A stretch of DNA of 64,000 bases from Pseudoglutamicibacter cumminsii. Lineage in GTDB: Bacteria; Actinomycetota; Actinomycetes; Actinomycetales; Micrococcaceae. Location: positions 2,195,254 through 2,259,253 of the forward strand of contig NZ_JAFBCO010000001.1 of NCBI RefSeq assembly GCF_016907775.1, read 5' to 3'. The translations under genes and the position numbers were made by a program. The notes below the pieces were generated by a model. The model saw nothing but the letters and a program-made list of their open reading frames with translations, was not told the origin of the DNA and searched no databases. Of the stretch, positions 39,632-47,617 are shown in pieces (positions within the stretch are counted from its first letter, which is position 1; every line of letters starts with the position of its first letter).

Positions 39632-40726
39632 TCAAGCGTTCCGATACACCTCAACCATAACACCTCGCTCGTCGAGACCAGGCATAAACACGTCCCAGCC
39701 ACCTCCCGAGGTGTTCTCTTTCAAAACCTTTAACGCTGCGTCTGCATGGATTTCACCATGTGCCAGCACCAAGACCGTTGGCCCGGCCCCTGAAATCACG
39801 GCTGCGCACCCTGCCGCTCGCGCGGCGCGCACCAGTTGCGCCGATTCTGGCATCGCTTCCTCGCGATAACGCTGATGCAACCAATCCCGGGTAGCCCTCA
39901 TCAGACAACGCGGATCCTGCGTGATCGCATATGTCAAAAGCGAGGCACGGCCAGCGTCAGCAGCCGCATCGGCATGATCCACAACCGCCGGCAACAAACT
40001 GCGTGCAGCATCCGTGGACAACGTCGTCTCCGGAACCGCGACCACAGGCGTCAACTGCGCGTGAACCCGCGCCGCAACCGTGGAAAACTCGCCTCCCGCA
40101 ACGGGACTCAACGTCGCCCCGCACCCTACAGCCGCATCGGATTCCTCACCAGCCGCGCTGGCTTCGTCAACAGTGCGCGGCTCAGACAGATCGACCGCGT
40201 CCTCAGCGAACGACATCGTATAGCCGCCGTATACCGCCGGCGCGACGTTATCCGGATGTCCTTCATAATGCGCCGCGAGTTGGAACAAAACGTCACGTTC
40301 CCGGTCAACATCAAAACCGGCCAAACCCGCCGCCGCGAAAACAGCGCTCACGATCGCCGCAGCGGAAGACCCTTGGCCGCGGCCATGCGGAATCCGGTTC
40401 TCAGCAACCAGCTCAAGACCAACCGCATCCACCACATCGGCGGCAACGCCAAGATCAGCCCACGTGCGGCGCATCGTCTTCACAACAAGGTGAGACTCAT
40501 CCCGCGGCAACGTTTCGGCGCCCTCGCCGGTCATCTCAACCGAAACACCCGGCTCCTGACGCGTGCGCACCATCAAGCGATCGCCGTAACCGAGCGCAAG
40601 CCCCAGGCTGTCATATCCAGGCCCCAGGTTAGCGCTGGTAGCGGGGACGCGTACCGTCACGGCGCGGCCCGCCACCAGCATCAAACGACCGTGCTCATCA
40701 CGAACCGGCTCAACGTCACACATCAT
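39632..40726 (-). CDS. thrB: homoserine kinase
   Basis: A 364-residue GHMP kinase that phosphorylates homoserine in threonine synthesis. Motifs: VPATSANLGPGYDSLGLAL at the N-terminus, the ATP loop PHGRGQGSSAAAIV, and AGCAAVISGAGPTVL near the C-terminus. An insertion of about 40 residues (around DEASAAGEESDAAVGCGATL) makes it longer than usual. The ATG at 40726 lies 2 bases after the thrC stop. Confidence 0.95.
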   Translation of the reverse strand: MMCDVEPVRDEHGRLMLVAGRAVTVRVPATSANLGPGYDSLGLALGYGDRLMVRTRQEPGVSVEMTGEGAETLPRDESHLVVKTMRRTWADLGVAADVVDAVGLELVAENRIPHGRGQGSSAAAIVSAVFAAAGLAGFDVDRERDVLFQLAAHYEGHPDNVAPAVYGGYTMSFAEDAVDLSEPRTVDEASAAGEESDAAVGCGATLSPVAGGEFSTVAARVHAQLTPVVAVPETTLSTDAARSLLPAVVDHADAAADAGRASLLTYAITQDPRCLMRATRDWLHQRYREEAMPESAQLVRAARAAGCAAVISGAGPTVLVLAHGEIHADAALKVLKENTSGGGWDVFMPGLDERGVMVEVYRNA

Positions 40727-40728
40727 GG

Positions 40729-41856
40729 CTACGCGTCGCCGCCAGCCTCGCCTGCAGAAACCAAGCCCAAAGCCTCAGCAACCGTATGCACATCGAACGG
40801 CAACTGACGCGGGGCCGCTTCCTCAGCCGGCGCAGACTTCACGGCCCACTCCGGATCCTTGAGGCCATGGCCCGTCACGGTGATCACAATCGTCTTACCC
40901 TGCGGCGCCTTGCCCGCGCGGTGCATCTTCAAAAGGCCAGCAGCGCCCGATGCGGAAGCCGGCTCAACAAAGACCCCCTCACGCGAAGAAAGCCAGCGGT
41001 GAGCCTCAAGAATCTGCTCATCGGTCACGGAATCGATCAGGCCGCCGGACTCATCGCGGGCCGATTCAGCCTGCTTCCACGACGCCGGGTTACCGATGCG
41101 GATCGCGGTCGCCACGGTCTCTGGCTCAAGCACAGGGTGGCCCTTGACGATCGGCGCCGCACCCTCAGCCTGGAAACCCCACATGATCGGGGTCTTGGTC
41201 GCCACCGGCTCGAGCACCTCACCGTGATGGTTCTCGGTCTTGTTCGCGTACTCCTTGTAGCCCTTCCAGTACGCGGTGATATTGCCCGCGTTACCGACCG
41301 GCAAGAGGTGATAATCAGGGGCGTCACCCAAGAAGTCCACGACCTCGAACGCACCCGTCTTCTGACCCTCAATGCGGTTCGGGTTGACCGAGTTCACCAG
41401 GAACACCGGATACGACTCCGAAAGCTTCCGCGCAACGTCGAGGCAGTTATCGAAGTTGCCGTCAATCTGGATGATCTGCGCGCCGTGAGCGATCGCCTGC
41501 GAGAGCTTACCCATCGAGATCTTGCCGTCCGGAACCAAAACCGCACACGTCAGCCCAGCCTGCTTCGCGTAAGCCGCCGCGGAAGCCGAGGTGTTACCCG
41601 TCGAGGCGCACACAACGGCCTTGGCGCCGTCGTTCACGGCGGCCGTGATCGCCATCGTCATGCCGCGGTCCTTGAAGGAACCGGTCGGGTTCATTCCCTC
41701 GACCTTGAGGTAGACCTCGTTACCGGTCTCTTCCGACAAAGCCGGCGCATACACCAGCGGTGTTCCGCCTTCGCCGAGCGTAACGATGCGATCGTCCTTG
41801 CTGATCGGTAGGCGGTCTGCGTATTCGCGGATCACGCCGCGCCACTGGTGAGCCAT
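40729..41856 (-). CDS. thrC: threonine synthase
   Basis: A 375-residue PLP enzyme converting O-phosphohomoserine to threonine. The PLP lysine is in [10 protein letters not shown], followed by [12 protein letters not shown] and the PLP-phosphate loop PVGNAGNIT. Its ATG directly follows the hom TAA (TAAATG), giving tight coupling. A C-terminal tail of about 30 residues is lineage specific. Confidence 0.96.
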   Translation of the reverse strand: MAHQWRGVIREYADRLPISKDDRIVTLGEGGTPLVYAPALSEETGNEVYLKVEGMNPTGSFKDRGMTMAITAAVNDGAKAVVCASTGNTSASAAAYAKQAGLTCAVLVPDGKISMGKLSQAIAHGAQIIQIDGNFDNCLDVARKLSESYPVFLVNSVNPNRIEGQKTGAFEVVDFLGDAPDYHLLPVGNAGNITAYWKGYKEYANKTENHHGEVLEPVATKTPIMWGFQAEGAAPIVKGHPVLEPETVATAIRIGNPASWKQAESARDESGGLIDSVTDEQILEAHRWLSSREGVFVEPASASGAAGLLKMHRAGKAPQGKTIVITVTGHGLKDPEWAVKSAPAEEAAPRQLPFDVHTVAEALGLVSAGEAGGDA

Positions 41857-43167
41857 TTAGGCTTCTCCTCCTTCAACGCGCAGAACCGAGGAGATGCCCC
41901 GGACCACGTCCAATTTCTTAAGGTCTTCAACGGTCGCCGCGAAACCGAATTCCTGGGCGGCGTGAGTAATGAGGCGCAGCAGAGCGCGAGGCTCACCGGC
42001 TTGTTCCGCGTCCTCAACCGCGAGCGAGTCCTGCTTCATCGATTCGATCGAAACGCCGTGCTGAGCGAACGTCTGGGCGATCTGAGCGAGAACACCCGTG
42101 GTGTCGTCAGCCTCGATGCCGATCGCGTAGCGGGTCACGGTGTCGTCAATCGTGAGGGCTGGTAGGCCTTCCGGAAGGGTGAACGGCTGGACGGCGGTTC
42201 CGCTGATGCGTTGACGCACGGCGGTCACGACGTCGCCCATGACGGCCGATGCGGTAGGGGCCCCGCCTGCACCGGCACCGTAGAACATGAGCTGGCCAGC
42301 GTTTTCAGCTTCGACGAACACCGCGTTAAACGCGCCATGTACGGCAGCGAGCGGGTGTTCGCGTGAAATGAGCGCTGGGTGGACGCGCATGCTCACGCCG
42401 GTCTCGGTCTTGTTGACGATCGCGAGTAGCTTGATGACCTGGTTGTTCTCCTGGGCGGCCTTGACGTCGCCCGCCGTGACGGAGCGGATGCCTTCCGTGT
42501 ACACCTGGTCGATCGTGTATGGCGTTCCGAATGCGTAGGTCGCAAGGATCGCGGCCTTGGCGGCGGCGTCGTGGCCGTCGACGTCGGCCGAAGGGTCCGC
42601 TTCGAGGTAACCCAGAGCGGAGGCTTCCTCCATCACGGCATCCAGCGACGCACCTTCGCGGTCCATCTTGTCGAGGATGTAGTTGGTTGAGCCGTTGACG
42701 ATCCCCATGACTGAGGTGATGTTGTCGCCGGCGAGGGATTCGTAGATCGGGCGCAGGATCGGGATCGCGCCGGCCACGGCGGCCTCATAGAACAGTTGCG
42801 CCCCCTTTTCGCGTGCGAGCGCGTTGAGCTCCGCGCCGGATTCCGCGATGAGCGCCTTGTTCCCCGTGACCACATCCTTGCCCGCGGAGAGCGCCTCAAC
42901 GATGTAGCTCTTAGCCGGTTCGATGCCGCCCATGAGTTCGATGACGACATCCGCATCGGCGATGGCTGCTGAAGCATCCGCGGAGATGATGCCGCGGTCA
43001 ATCCAGGGGCCGCGGTCGGCTTCAGTATTGCGAACCACCACGTGGCTCAACTCAAGCGAAGCCCCGGTCTTTTCCCGCAGAACGTCCTGATCTTGACGCA
43101 GAATTCGGGCAACCTCGGCCCCAACAGTTCCGGCGCCCAGCAAGGCTACTTTCAATGTGGTGGTCAT
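41857..43167 (-). CDS. hom: homoserine dehydrogenase
   Basis: A 436-residue enzyme reducing aspartate semialdehyde to homoserine. NADP site VALLGAGTVGAEVA at the N-terminus, substrate region TNYILDKM, catalytic GYLEADPSADVDGHDAAAK, and a C-terminal ACT domain (YAIGIEADDTTGVLAQIA) that in relatives gives threonine feedback control. The frame stays open about 180 codons upstream, but the Rossmann start places initiation at ATG 43167. Confidence 0.96.
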   Translation of the reverse strand: MTTTLKVALLGAGTVGAEVARILRQDQDVLREKTGASLELSHVVVRNTEADRGPWIDRGIISADASAAIADADVVIELMGGIEPAKSYIVEALSAGKDVVTGNKALIAESGAELNALAREKGAQLFYEAAVAGAIPILRPIYESLAGDNITSVMGIVNGSTNYILDKMDREGASLDAVMEEASALGYLEADPSADVDGHDAAAKAAILATYAFGTPYTIDQVYTEGIRSVTAGDVKAAQENNQVIKLLAIVNKTETGVSMRVHPALISREHPLAAVHGAFNAVFVEAENAGQLMFYGAGAGGAPTASAVMGDVVTAVRQRISGTAVQPFTLPEGLPALTIDDTVTRYAIGIEADDTTGVLAQIAQTFAQHGVSIESMKQDSLAVEDAEQAGEPRALLRLITHAAQEFGFAATVEDLKKLDVVRGISSVLRVEGGEA

Positions 43168-43285
43168 AGGTTGTTGGTTCCTCAATTCTTCGTCTGCTAA
43201 CTCATCTGCTGAGTTTTCGGTCTGCTCGATGCGGTGGCGGGCCGATGGTGGGCGTGGCTCGGTGATCGTGGCTTTGGAGGCCTGG

Positions 43286-44737
43286 CTAGTTCTGAAGCCC
43301 CAGGTCGCGCGCGTAGAGGTCATCGACTGTTTCGCCACGCACGATGAGCCGGTGCTTACCGCCCTTAACAGCAACAATGCCAGGACGAGTGAGCATGTTG
43401 TAGTTCGATGACAAAACGAAGCAATATGCGCCGGTCGCAGGGACGGCCAGGATGTCGCCCCGCATGACGTCGTTAGGTAGATACACGTCGCGGACCACGA
43501 TGTCGCCGGATTCGCAGTGTTTCCCAACAACCCGCGAAAGAACCCCAGGCGCGTGAGATGTGCGTGAGGCGAGAATCGCTGAGTAGTCGGCGTCGTACAG
43601 CACTGGCCGTGCGTTATCTGACATGCCGCCGTCCACGGAGACGTAGCGGCGGGCGGCCGACTCCCCTGCCTCGGTTTCGACGGTAACGTCCTTGATGGTC
43701 CCGACACTGTAGAGGGTTACGCCGGCGGGGCCTGCGATGGAGCGGCCCGGCTCGATCGAGATGCGCGGGCACGTGATGCTGAGGCGCTCGGTTTCCTCGC
43801 GGATCACCGCGGCTATTCCGGCGGCGATCTCGTGTGGTTCGCGTGGGCTGTCGGCTTCCGTGTAGGCAATGCCGTAGCCCCCGCCGAGGTCGAGTTCAGC
43901 GAGTTCAACGCCGTGAGTTTCCTTGACCCACGCGATGAAACCGAGCAGACGGCGGGCGGCTTCCTCGAAGCCTGCGGATTCGAAGATCTGCGAACCGATG
44001 TGGCAGTGAAGCCCGATGAGCTCGATGTTCTCGGCCTCGAGAGCTTGTGCAACTGCCTGCGCAGCCGTCGAGAGCTCGGCACCTGGTCGCGGCGTCATCG
44101 AGAGACCGAATTTTTGGTCTTCGTGCGCGGTCGCGATGAACTCGTGGGTCGAGGCGTGAACCCCCGGGGTCAACCGCAACATGACAGGAGCGGTCGCTCC
44201 CCGACTTCCAGCTATCTGATTGATGCGCTCGATCTCCTCGAGCGAGTCAGCGATGATACGACCCACACCAGCGTCGATAGCGCGCCGCAATTCCGCATCG
44301 GACTTGTTGTTGCCGTGCAGACCGATGTGCGTCGGATCAGCTCCAGCCGCCAGCGCGAGCCCCATCTCGCCCCCGGACGCGGTGTCGATGCGCAAGCCTT
44401 CTTCGGTGACCCAGCGGACCACGTCGCTCGTCAGCAGAACTTTGCCCGCATAGTAGACGTCCGCGCCACCGCACAGATCACTGAAGGCCGCATCGTACGC
44501 TTCTTTGAAAGCGCGGGCACGGGTGCGCAGTTCGTCCTCGTCGATCACATAGATCGGCGTCCCGTACGTCCGCGCAAGAGTCTCCACGGAAACCCCGCCC
44601 AGCACGAGCTGCCCCGAGGGGTCACGACGAGCTGACCGCGGGAACAGCCGCGGCGCGTTAGGGCGTTCGAGGTCGCTGAAGTTCTCTGGGACCGTCAACC
44701 ATTCAGGCGCCAACGGCGATGCATGTGTTGTGCTCAT
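43286..44737 (-). CDS. lysA: diaminopimelate decarboxylase
   Basis: A 483-residue PLP enzyme of the alanine-racemase fold type that makes lysine from meso-diaminopimelate. PLP lysine in VYYAGKVLL, then HGNNKSDAEL, HCHIGSQIFE, DLGGGYGI, EPGRSIAGPAG and the C-terminal ESGDIVVRD. GAAGGA lies five bases before the ATG. It follows argS by 94 bases, as in corynebacteria where argS-lysA are co-transcribed. Confidence 0.96.
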   Translation of the reverse strand: MSTTHASPLAPEWLTVPENFSDLERPNAPRLFPRSARRDPSGQLVLGGVSVETLARTYGTPIYVIDEDELRTRARAFKEAYDAAFSDLCGGADVYYAGKVLLTSDVVRWVTEEGLRIDTASGGEMGLALAAGADPTHIGLHGNNKSDAELRRAIDAGVGRIIADSLEEIERINQIAGSRGATAPVMLRLTPGVHASTHEFIATAHEDQKFGLSMTPRPGAELSTAAQAVAQALEAENIELIGLHCHIGSQIFESAGFEEAARRLLGFIAWVKETHGVELAELDLGGGYGIAYTEADSPREPHEIAAGIAAVIREETERLSITCPRISIEPGRSIAGPAGVTLYSVGTIKDVTVETEAGESAARRYVSVDGGMSDNARPVLYDADYSAILASRTSHAPGVLSRVVGKHCESGDIVVRDVYLPNDVMRGDILAVPATGAYCFVLSSNYNMLTRPGIVAVKGGKHRLIVRGETVDDLYARDLGLQN

Positions 44738-44831
44738 CAGGGTCCTTCACATGGGGTCTTTCGCAGTGATGCTAGTTGGCCCGTGTCGATTCGTACCGCC
44801 TTGTTACGGGAGGTGTCGCATCTTTTCTGGG

Positions 44832-46472
44832 TCACATCTTTTCTGGGGCGCTTACGCCGAGCAGTTCGAGCCCGTTGGCGATGACCGTGGTGGTCGCGTC
44901 GTTGAGCCACAAGCGGGTGCGGTGCACATCTTCGACCGCTTCGTCACCGACTGGGGTGATGCGGCATGCGGCGTACCACGTGTGGTACGCGGCGGCCACG
45001 GATTCGATGTGGCGAGCAACGCGGTGTGGTTCGCGGCGCTGAGCTGCGGCCACGACAGCCGATGGGTAGGCGGTGAGTGCCGCGAGCAGGTCGTTTTCTG
45101 CTGGGTGGTTCAGCAGGCTCGCATCGAATACGGAGCGGTCGACGCCGCGGTCGGCAGCCGCGCGGGCCGCCTGCCGGGAGCGTGCGTGGGCGTACTGGAT
45201 GTAGAAAACAGGGTTTTCGTTGGTTGCGGTACGCAGGACCTCTGGGTCGAGGTCGATCGGCGAGTCCGCTGGGACGCGTTCAAGCGAATAGCGCAGCGCG
45301 TCGGTTCCGAGCCATTCGATGAGGTCTTTGAGTTCGATGATGTTGCCGGCGCGCTTGGAGAGGCGCGCGCCGTTGACGCTCATGAGCTGGCCGATCAGGA
45401 TTTCGATGTTGGCTGCGGCATCGTCGCCCGCTGCGGCTGCGATGGCTCTGAGGCGGCCGATGTAGCCGTGGTGGTCTGCACCGAGCAGGTAGATCTTCTC
45501 GGCGAAGCCGCGGTCTCGCTTGTTGAGGTAGTACGCGGCGTCTGCCGCGAAGTAGGTTGGTGCGCCGTTGGCGCGGATCAGGACGCGGTCCTTGTCATCA
45601 CCGAATTCGGAGGTGCGTAGCCAGGTGGCCCCGTCCTCTTCGTAGACGTGGCCTTGTTCTTTGAGGCGGGCGACGGCTTCTTCGATTTTGCCCTGGTTGT
45701 GCAGGTCGGATTCGGAGAAGTAGACGTCGAAGTGCACACCGAAGTCGGCGAGGGTGTCTTTGATGTCTTTCATCTGCAGGGCGTAGCCACGTTCGCGCAG
45801 AACCGGCAGGGCTTCGGCTTCGCTAAGGTCCTTGACGCTCGGGTCTTCGGCGAGGATCTGCTCGGCCATGTCGCCAATGTACTGGCCCGGGTAGCCGCCT
45901 TCTTGGACTTCGAGGCCGTGCATGCGTCGATAGATCGACGTTGCGAAAACGTCCATCTGGGAGCCAGCGTCGTTGATGTAGTACTCGGCGGTGACGTCGG
46001 CGCCGGATGCGCGCAACATGCGCACGATTGAATCGCCAAGGGCGGCCCACCGGGTGTGGCCGATGTGGAGCGGACCGGTTGGGTTCGCGGACACGAACTC
46101 CATGTTGATGTTGTGGCCGGCGAGCGCGTCGTTGTTGCCGTAGTTTGCACCGGCTTCGACGATGGTGCGCGCGATCTCGGCGGCGGCCGCGGTGTCGAGG
46201 GTCACGTTGATGAACCCTGGGCCTGCGATGTCGACCGAGGCGACGCCCGGGGTTGCGGAGAGCTTGTCGGCGATCATCTGCGCGAGCTCGCGTGGCGCGA
46301 GCCCGGCTCGCTTACCGAGTTGGAGGGCGATGTTGGTCGCCCAGTCCCCGTGGTCACGGTTCTTTGGTCGCTCTACCTTGACGGTTTCTGGCAGGTCGAC
46401 GTTCAGCTGCCCTTCGTTGCTGAGGGCGGTGAGGATCTCGGTAAGGTGCGCGGAAAGCTGTTCTGGAGTCAC
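44832..46472 (-). CDS. argS: arginyl-tRNA synthetase
   Basis: A 546-residue class I synthetase. HIGH motif in NPTGPLHIGHTRWAA; the KMSKS region reads NGARLSKRAGN; the N-terminal additional domain recognises the tRNA D-loop and the C-terminal DALR domain the anticodon. Start is GTG at 46472, with TAGGAT ending eight bases upstream. A tRNA-Arg gene starts 157 bases away on the opposite strand. Confidence 0.96.
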   Translation of the reverse strand: MTPEQLSAHLTEILTALSNEGQLNVDLPETVKVERPKNRDHGDWATNIALQLGKRAGLAPRELAQMIADKLSATPGVASVDIAGPGFINVTLDTAAAAEIARTIVEAGANYGNNDALAGHNINMEFVSANPTGPLHIGHTRWAALGDSIVRMLRASGADVTAEYYINDAGSQMDVFATSIYRRMHGLEVQEGGYPGQYIGDMAEQILAEDPSVKDLSEAEALPVLRERGYALQMKDIKDTLADFGVHFDVYFSESDLHNQGKIEEAVARLKEQGHVYEEDGATWLRTSEFGDDKDRVLIRANGAPTYFAADAAYYLNKRDRGFAEKIYLLGADHHGYIGRLRAIAAAAGDDAAANIEILIGQLMSVNGARLSKRAGNIIELKDLIEWLGTDALRYSLERVPADSPIDLDPEVLRTATNENPVFYIQYAHARSRQAARAAADRGVDRSVFDASLLNHPAENDLLAALTAYPSAVVAAAQRREPHRVARHIESVAAAYHTWYAACRITPVGDEAVEDVHRTRLWLNDATTTVIANGLELLGVSAPEKM

Positions 46473-46480
46473 AAGGCTTC

Positions 46481-46486
46481 ATCCTA
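46481..46486 (-). promoter_or_regulatory. -10 element of argS (leaderless GTG)
   Basis: TAGGAT on the minus strand ends 8 bases before the argS GTG at 46472. Confidence 0.5.
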
Positions 46487-46521
46487 CCGAGGCTGAGCCT
46501 GTGTTGCATCGCGGGGTTTGC

Positions 46522-46550
46522 AGATGTGTCACAGCGCGGCAGATGTGACG
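46522..46550. repeat. direct and inverted repeats between argS and tRNA-Arg
   Basis: CAGATGTG occurs at 46522-46529 and 46541-46548. GTCACA (46529-46534) is inverted at TGTGAC (46545-46550). The array lies between the divergent argS and tRNA promoters. Confidence 0.5.
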
Positions 46551-46589
46551 GTTCCGGGTGGGGCGCATTCGCTCGCGTGCGTGCTGGGG

Positions 46590-46598
46590 TGCTATTGT
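46590..46598 (+). promoter_or_regulatory. extended -10 promoter of tRNA-Arg
   Basis: TGC followed by TATTGT (46593-46598) forms an extended -10 element about 30 bases before the tRNA 5' end. Confidence 0.5.
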
Positions 46599-46628
46599 CT
46601 AGGACGGCCGTACACTTTGTGTGGCTGT

Positions 46629-46701
46629 GCCCCCGTAGCTCAGTGGATAGAGCGTCCGCCTCCGGAGCGGAAGGTCGAAGGTTCGAATCCTTTCGGGGGC
46701 G
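46629..46701 (+). tRNA. tRNA-Arg (anticodon CCG)
   Basis: A full cloverleaf: acceptor GCCCCCG (46629-46635) pairs with CGGGGGC (46694-46700), D-arm with AGCTCAGTGGATAGAGC, anticodon stem TCCGC/GCGGA around loop CTCCGGA (anticodon CCG), and T-arm GGTTCGAATCC. The CCA end is not encoded. It reads CGG codons. Confidence 0.95.
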
Positions 46702-46726
46702 CTTTTTCGTTTAAGCAGGTGGTTTC

Positions 46727-47542
46727 GTGACGACGGTTGCATTGTTAGGTTCTGGGTTCGCAGCTCAGGAGTTGGCTCCGTTGTGTGCACGGGCTTTGGC
46801 GGGGCGTGGCCGCTTGGTGATGTGGTCGCGTAACTCTGAGACGCTGGGCTGGGTCATCGATGACGCCCGCGCTGCGGTTGCGGACGGTGTGGTGGCAGAG
46901 GATGTGGTGGTTGCGGCCCCCGACGCCGCGTCAGCTGTTGCCGGTTTCACCCGTGATGGCTTGAGTCAGTATGGCGCTTCGGTCCCGCCGGCTGACGTTG
47001 TGATTCTTGCGTTGCCGTTCGGTGCGGCGATCAACGAAGTTGTTGCCGGCTTGGGTGACGCATTGGCCGGCACAGCGGTCGTGGACATTTCGAATCCGGT
47101 CGAGATGACGGCGTTGGGCCCTAAGCAGGCGATGTATGTTCCGGCTGGCTCCGCCGGACAGGAACTTGCTCAGCGTTTGCCTGCCGGCTGTGTACATATT
47201 CACGGTTTGACGCATCTTGACGCGTCGGTGTGGGCCGAGGCCGCCGCCCTCGGCGCTCAAAGCAAACCGCTCGGCGTTCAAGGTTCGGACTCTGGTGTTG
47301 GCGGCTCGGCTCCGGCCGCGTTGCCTCTCGTGGCTTCCGCGCCAGCGAGTGATCCCCGGGTTCACACAGTCTTGGACCTGTTCACCCGCATGGGCTTCGA
47401 ACCACGAATCATCGGCGGGATCGAAGACTCCCCGTTGATCGAGGTGGGTGGGCCCTGGGCGCTCGCGTATGCCCGCCGCTCCCCTATCTCGTCTGATTTC
47501 TCGTGGAAGGCCGCGGCAGAGGCGTCGCTGCCAGGTGCCTAG
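46727..47542 (+). CDS. NAD(P)-binding oxidoreductase, F420-dependent NADP reductase-like
   Basis: A 271-residue protein with an N-terminal Rossmann strand VALLGSGFAAQELA, followed by MWSRNSETL (cofactor phosphate region), VVILALPFG and DISNPVEMTALGPKQA, as in NADPH:F420 reductases and NADP-binding coenzyme F420 family proteins. Cofactor F420 use is not certain. A Pro/Ala/Gly-rich loop lies near residue 185. Start is GTG at 46727 with AGGTGG four bases upstream. Only 25 bases separate it from the tRNA, so it may be transcribed from the tRNA promoter. Confidence 0.75.
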   Translation: MTTVALLGSGFAAQELAPLCARALAGRGRLVMWSRNSETLGWVIDDARAAVADGVVAEDVVVAAPDAASAVAGFTRDGLSQYGASVPPADVVILALPFGAAINEVVAGLGDALAGTAVVDISNPVEMTALGPKQAMYVPAGSAGQELAQRLPAGCVHIHGLTHLDASVWAEAAALGAQSKPLGVQGSDSGVGGSAPAALPLVASAPASDPRVHTVLDLFTRMGFEPRIIGGIEDSPLIEVGGPWALAYARRSPISSDFSWKAAAEASLPGA

Positions 47543-47562
47543 CCGCCGGCCTTGCGTATCGC

Positions 47563-47594
47563 ACGAAACACCCTCGCACACCGTACGAAACACC
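47563..47594 (+). promoter_or_regulatory. direct repeats in the hrpA promoter region
   Basis: ACGAAACACC occurs at 47563-47572 and 47585-47594, 22 bases apart. The second copy ends 9 bases before the TAGAAT -10 hexamer. Confidence 0.5.
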
Positions 47595-47602
47595 GCAGAC
47601 CT

Positions 47603-47608
47603 TAGAAT
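47603..47608 (+). promoter_or_regulatory. -10 element of hrpA (leaderless or very short leader)
   Basis: TAGAAT ends 9 bases before the ATG at 47618. Confidence 0.5.
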
Positions 47609-47617
47609 GGGCTCACC

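Noticed and set aside
41857..43285. Threonine attenuator or leader peptide ahead of the hom-thrC-thrB genes
   Set aside because: No Thr/Ile-rich short ORF or terminator/antiterminator pair is visible upstream of hom or thrC.
43168..43707. 180-codon N-terminal extension of homoserine dehydrogenase
   Set aside because: It overlaps the end of lysA, and the Rossmann motif of hom begins right after ATG 43167.
46525..46550. CRP-type cAMP receptor site between argS and tRNA-Arg
   Set aside because: The half-sites GTCACA and TGTGAC are in the reverse order of the TGTGA-N6-TCACA consensus, so only a repeat is reported.
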